Positions 61,584-64,000 of a DNA stretch of 64,000 nt are shown one piece after another. A program made the position numbers and the translations under genes. The notes under the pieces were generated by a model that did not search any database, was not told the DNA's origin, and worked only from the letters and a program-made list of their open reading frames with translations. The DNA is from Chitinophaga filiformis. GTDB taxonomy: Bacteria; Bacteroidota; Bacteroidia; Chitinophagales; Chitinophagaceae. The stretch lies in NCBI RefSeq assembly GCF_900102545.1, contig NZ_FNBN01000005.1, positions 372,001 through 436,000 on the forward strand. Direction: 5' to 3'. How positions within the stretch are numbered: the first letter of the stretch is position 1; every line of letters starts with the position of its first letter.

Positions 61584-62909
61584 ATGGCAGGATTTACAGT
61601 AGCAATCGTCGGTCGTCCAAATGTGGGTAAATCTACCCTGTTCAACCGTTTGCTGGAGCAGCGTAAAGCCATCGTCGATGACGTGAGCGGCGTTACGCGT
61701 GACAGGCAATATGGCGTTGCGGACTGGAACGGGAAATCGTTCAACGTGATTGATACCGGTGGTTTTGTATCCAGAAGTGAAGATATTTTCGAGCGTGAGA
61801 TACGTAAACAGGTAAAAATAGCGATGGAGGAGGCTAATCTCCTCTTGTTCATGTGTGATGTGGCTACAGGCATTACCGACCTGGATGCGGATATGGCAGA
61901 TTTGCTGCGCCGCTCTTCCAAACCGGTGATACTGGTAGTAAACAAAGTGGATAATAATACCCGTCAGCTGGAAGCGACAGAGTTCTACAGCCTTGGGTTT
62001 GAAAAAATATTTTTCATGTCTTCCATGAGTGGTAGTGGCAGTGGTGAATTGCTGGATGAAATTACCGGCATGATCCCGGAAGACGATGAAACACTGGAAG
62101 CAGCACAGGAGGCCGCAGAACTACCAAAGATTGCGATCATTGGTCAGCCGAATGTGGGTAAATCATCCCTGCTGAATGCCCTGATCGGGGAGGAGCGGAA
62201 CATCGTATCCGACATTCCCGGTACTACGCGCGATACAATTCACACGCACTATAAGATGTTCCAGAAGGACTTTATTTTGATCGATACTGCCGGTTTGCGC
62301 CGTAAGAACAAAGTACAGGAAGACCTGGAGTTTTATTCTGTCATCCGCGCCATCAAGGCGATGGATGAAGCAGATGTTTGTCTGCTGCTGCTCGATGCTG
62401 CCAAAGGTGTCACAGCACAGGATCTGAGCATTTTCAGCCTGGCTGGCCGTAAAGGGAAAGGCCTGGTTGTATTGGTGAATAAATGGGACCTGATTGAAGA
62501 TAAAAGTACTAATACGGCGAGGGACTATGAAAAGGACCTGAAAAGCCGTCTGGCGCCATTCTCTGATGTGCCCATCATCTTCACTTCTGTTTTAGAGAAA
62601 CAACGTATTTTCAAGGCGATAGAAGAGGCTTTGCGTGTATACGAGAACCGTAAGCGTAAAGTGCAGACTTCCAGGCTGAATGAGGTGATGCTGAAGGCGA
62701 TAGAGAATTTCCATCCACCAGTAGTGAGAGGTATTCCTATCAAAATCAAGTATGTGACTCAGCTTCCGACGTTTACACCGGCATTTGCTTTCTTCTGTAA
62801 CCTGCCGGATGATGTGAAGCAACCATACAGAAACTACCTTGAAAATCAGCTCCGTAGCAACTTTGATTTTGAAGGAGTACCATTGAAATTGTTCTTCAGG
62901 AAGAAATAA
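61584..62909 (+). CDS. der: Ribosome-associated GTPase Der (EngA)
   Basis: 441-residue double GTPase required for 50S assembly. G-domain 1 (about 1-165): VGRPNVGKST, DTGG, NKVDN. G-domain 2 (about 175-345): GQPNVGKSSLLNALI, DTAGLRRK, NKWDLIEDK. The C-terminal KH-like domain (about 350-441) has VVRGIPIKIKYVTQ. Length and order are standard. It lies 12 nt after era, so the two ribosome-assembly GTPases share one transcript. Confidence 0.97.
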   Translation: MAGFTVAIVGRPNVGKSTLFNRLLEQRKAIVDDVSGVTRDRQYGVADWNGKSFNVIDTGGFVSRSEDIFEREIRKQVKIAMEEANLLLFMCDVATGITDLDADMADLLRRSSKPVILVVNKVDNNTRQLEATEFYSLGFEKIFFMSSMSGSGSGELLDEITGMIPEDDETLEAAQEAAELPKIAIIGQPNVGKSSLLNALIGEERNIVSDIPGTTRDTIHTHYKMFQKDFILIDTAGLRRKNKVQEDLEFYSVIRAIKAMDEADVCLLLLDAAKGVTAQDLSIFSLAGRKGKGLVVLVNKWDLIEDKSTNTARDYEKDLKSRLAPFSDVPIIFTSVLEKQRIFKAIEEALRVYENRKRKVQTSRLNEVMLKAIENFHPPVVRGIPIKIKYVTQLPTFTPAFAFFCNLPDDVKQPYRNYLENQLRSNFDFEGVPLKLFFRKK

Positions 62910-62931
62910 AGGTAAAATTTTAATATAGGTA

Positions 62932-62963
62932 TTGTTCTATAATTAAAAATAACTATACCTTTG
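62932..62963 (+). promoter_or_regulatory. Promoter of the small lipoprotein gene
   Basis: TTG (62932-62934), 21 nt, TACCTTTG (62956-62963), 26 nt before the ATG. It is a near-consensus Bacteroidota promoter. Confidence 0.75.
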
Positions 62964-62988
62964 CGCATCTTTAAAAACAAACTAAAGC

Positions 62989-63207
62989 ATGAAAAAATTA
63001 TTCTTCTTCGCAGTTGCTGCTGGCATGTTCTTCGTAGCTTGCAACGGTGGTGCTTCTACTACAACTGCAGATTCTACTGCTACTCCAGCTGTTGATACAG
63101 TTGCTGCTACTCCAGCTGTTGATTCTGCTGCTGTTGCTACTGATTCTACTGCTACTCCAGCTGCTGATTCAGCTGCTGCTGCTCCTGCTGCAGAAGCAAA
63201 ACACTAA
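62989..63207 (+). CDS. Small Ala/Thr/Asp-rich lipoprotein
   Basis: 72 residues. The signal peptide ends in the lipobox FVAC (Cys18), and the mature chain is an almost pure Ala/Thr/Ser/Asp/Pro/Val sequence with repeats such as ADSTATPAVD and DSTATPAAD, ending EAKH. Such a chain should be disordered or extended and tethered to a membrane. The DNA repeats as GCTGCT, ACTGCT and GATTCT, with GCT the dominant Ala codon, so the gene may evolve by slippage. A near-consensus promoter and strong terminator suggest abundant expression. Function unknown. Members of this type are common in the phylum. Confidence 0.8.
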   Translation: MKKLFFFAVAAGMFFVACNGGASTTTADSTATPAVDTVAATPAVDSAAVATDSTATPAADSAAAAPAAEAKH

Positions 63208-63230
63208 TCTGTTTTGTAAGAATTTATTTA

Positions 63231-63260
63231 GCCGTCTCGTGCAAACGAGGCGGTTTTTTT
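63231..63260 (+). terminator. Terminator of the small lipoprotein gene
   Basis: GCCGTCTCGT pairs with ACGAGGCGGT (two G-U pairs) around GCAA, followed by TTTTTT, 24 nt after the stop. Confidence 0.85.
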
Positions 63261-63289
63261 ATGCAAAAAAACGCGGGTAAAAATGGGAT

Positions 63290-63990
63290 TAAGACAACCG
63301 TGGGATGAAACCGTTTTGTTTCCGGGATTAAAACCTGTATTGTTTCCCGGGGGGCCGGGTCGTTTTGTTTCCGGGGGATCACCCCGCATCGTTTTTGTTC
63401 CCCGGGGTTGTCATCGCGCGCTACAAACACTGGGACTCCTGACGGAGTCCTATTGTGTTTTGTTGATGACGTTTTGTTAATGATATTTTGTTGATGGCGT
63501 TTGTTTTCTGGGGGACACCCTGCGTCATTTTGTTCCCCGGGGTTGTCACCCCGCATCGTTTTTGTTCCCCGGGGTTATCACCCCGCGCTACAAACACTGG
63601 GACTCCTGCCGGAGTCCTATTATGTTTTGTTGATGACGTTTTGTTAATGTTGTTTTGTTGGTGGTGTTTGTTTTCCGGGGGCACCCTGCGTCATTTTGTT
63701 CCCCGGGGTTGTCACCCCGCATCGTTTTGTTTCCCCAGGGTTACCACCCCGCGTTACAAACACTGGGACTCCTGCCGGAGTCCTATTATGTTTTGTTGAT
63801 GACGTTTTATTAATGTTGTTTTGTTGGTGGTGTTTGTTTTCCGGGGGGCACCCTGCGTCATTTTGTTTTCCGGGGTTATCACCCCGCATCGTTTTGTTCC
63901 CCGGGGTTATCACCCCGCGCTACAAACACTGGGACTCCTGCCGGAGTCCTATTATGTTTTGTTAATGACATTTGTTGTAAACATCGGACG
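63290..63990. repeat. Tandem array (166-167-bp period) of double-hairpin units
   Basis: The anchor ctacaaacactgggactcct recurs at 63421, 63588, 63754 (ttacaaac variant) and 63920, with a partial unit before it. Each unit has GGACTCC-TGCC-GGAGTCC (GACG in the first), then TATTATGTTTTGTTGATGAC-type T/G-rich sequence, then three related GC hairpins of the type CGGGGT-TATC-ACCCCG spaced about 28-30 nt apart. Read on the minus strand it gives hairpin 1, TTTGTAG, hairpin 2, as in the single copies at 11.7, 22.2 and 26.2 kb. No ORF in it is credible. Confidence 0.9.
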
Positions 63991-64000
63991 GCCGCCATCC

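Noticed and set aside
63283-63965. Several 65-110-aa ORFs on both strands
   Set aside because: All are translations of the 166-167-bp array and its GC hairpins, with no start site or codon bias.

Overview
The window looks like a Bacteroidota chromosome, most likely Chitinophaga or a close relative (Chitinophagaceae). The evidence is a SusC/SusD pair driven by a FecI/FecR-type sigma/anti-sigma pair, several lipoprotein and Tat-exported sugar enzymes, a carbamoyltransferase of the N-acyl-ornithine type inside an arginine operon, A-rich leaders with few Shine-Dalgarno sequences, and promoters of the Bacteroidota form TTG-N19-22-TAnnTTTG. No phage, plasmid or insertion-sequence genes are visible. 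The species assignment is inference.

0-11.6 kb: a LytS/LytTR two-component pair (the kinase is cut by the left edge), an MntR-MntH(Usp) metal operon with a palindromic operator, a lipoprotein, the N-degron pair clpS-aat, a CPA2 antiporter, an MGT-like glycosyltransferase, and a two-gene GNAT-like/HigA-like cassette with a perfect palindromic operator that I read as a toxin-antitoxin module. 11.7-23.9 kb: a GH5-like lipoprotein, a polytopic membrane protein, two identical tRNA-Val genes, mtaB, a DUF4258 protein, plsC, priA, a Rossmann oxidoreductase, murB, a YpdA-like reductase and a class I amidotransferase. 24-26.3 kb is repeat-rich: a 143-bp palindrome built of 11-bp units, a seven-copy 65-bp tandem array next to the start of an HD-hydrolase gene, and a composite double hairpin.

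26.4-46.3 kb is a carbohydrate region. It holds a NagB-PIG-L fusion, a sigma/anti-sigma/SusC/SusD unit, a minus-strand operon (sugar MFS, ROK kinase, glycosylasparaginase, CutC), a second sugar MFS, a GH109-like oxidoreductase-fold glycosidase and a GH29 fucosidase. Together these suggest capture and breakdown of amino-sugar and fucose-containing glycoprotein glycans. 46.3-55.2 kb is a complete, colinear arginine operon (GNAT, argG, argC, argD, argF', argB, argE, argH). It is preceded by a promoter and a possible Arg-codon leader peptide with hairpins. 55.2-63.2 kb has a secreted protein of unknown function, a TonB-dependent receptor under a TPP riboswitch, ssb, initiator tRNA, era, der and a low-complexity lipoprotein. 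The last 0.7 kb is a 166-167-bp tandem array made of the same double-hairpin motif seen as single copies at 11.7, 22.2 and 26.2 kb.

The observations most worth following are the dispersed double-hairpin family with covarying stems and its tandem array, the GNAT/HigA-like cassette, the putative arginine leader, the Ser at the acyl-specificity position of the carbamoyltransferase, and the tandem array in the leader of the HD-hydrolase gene. All calls come from reading the sequence. No database search was run.
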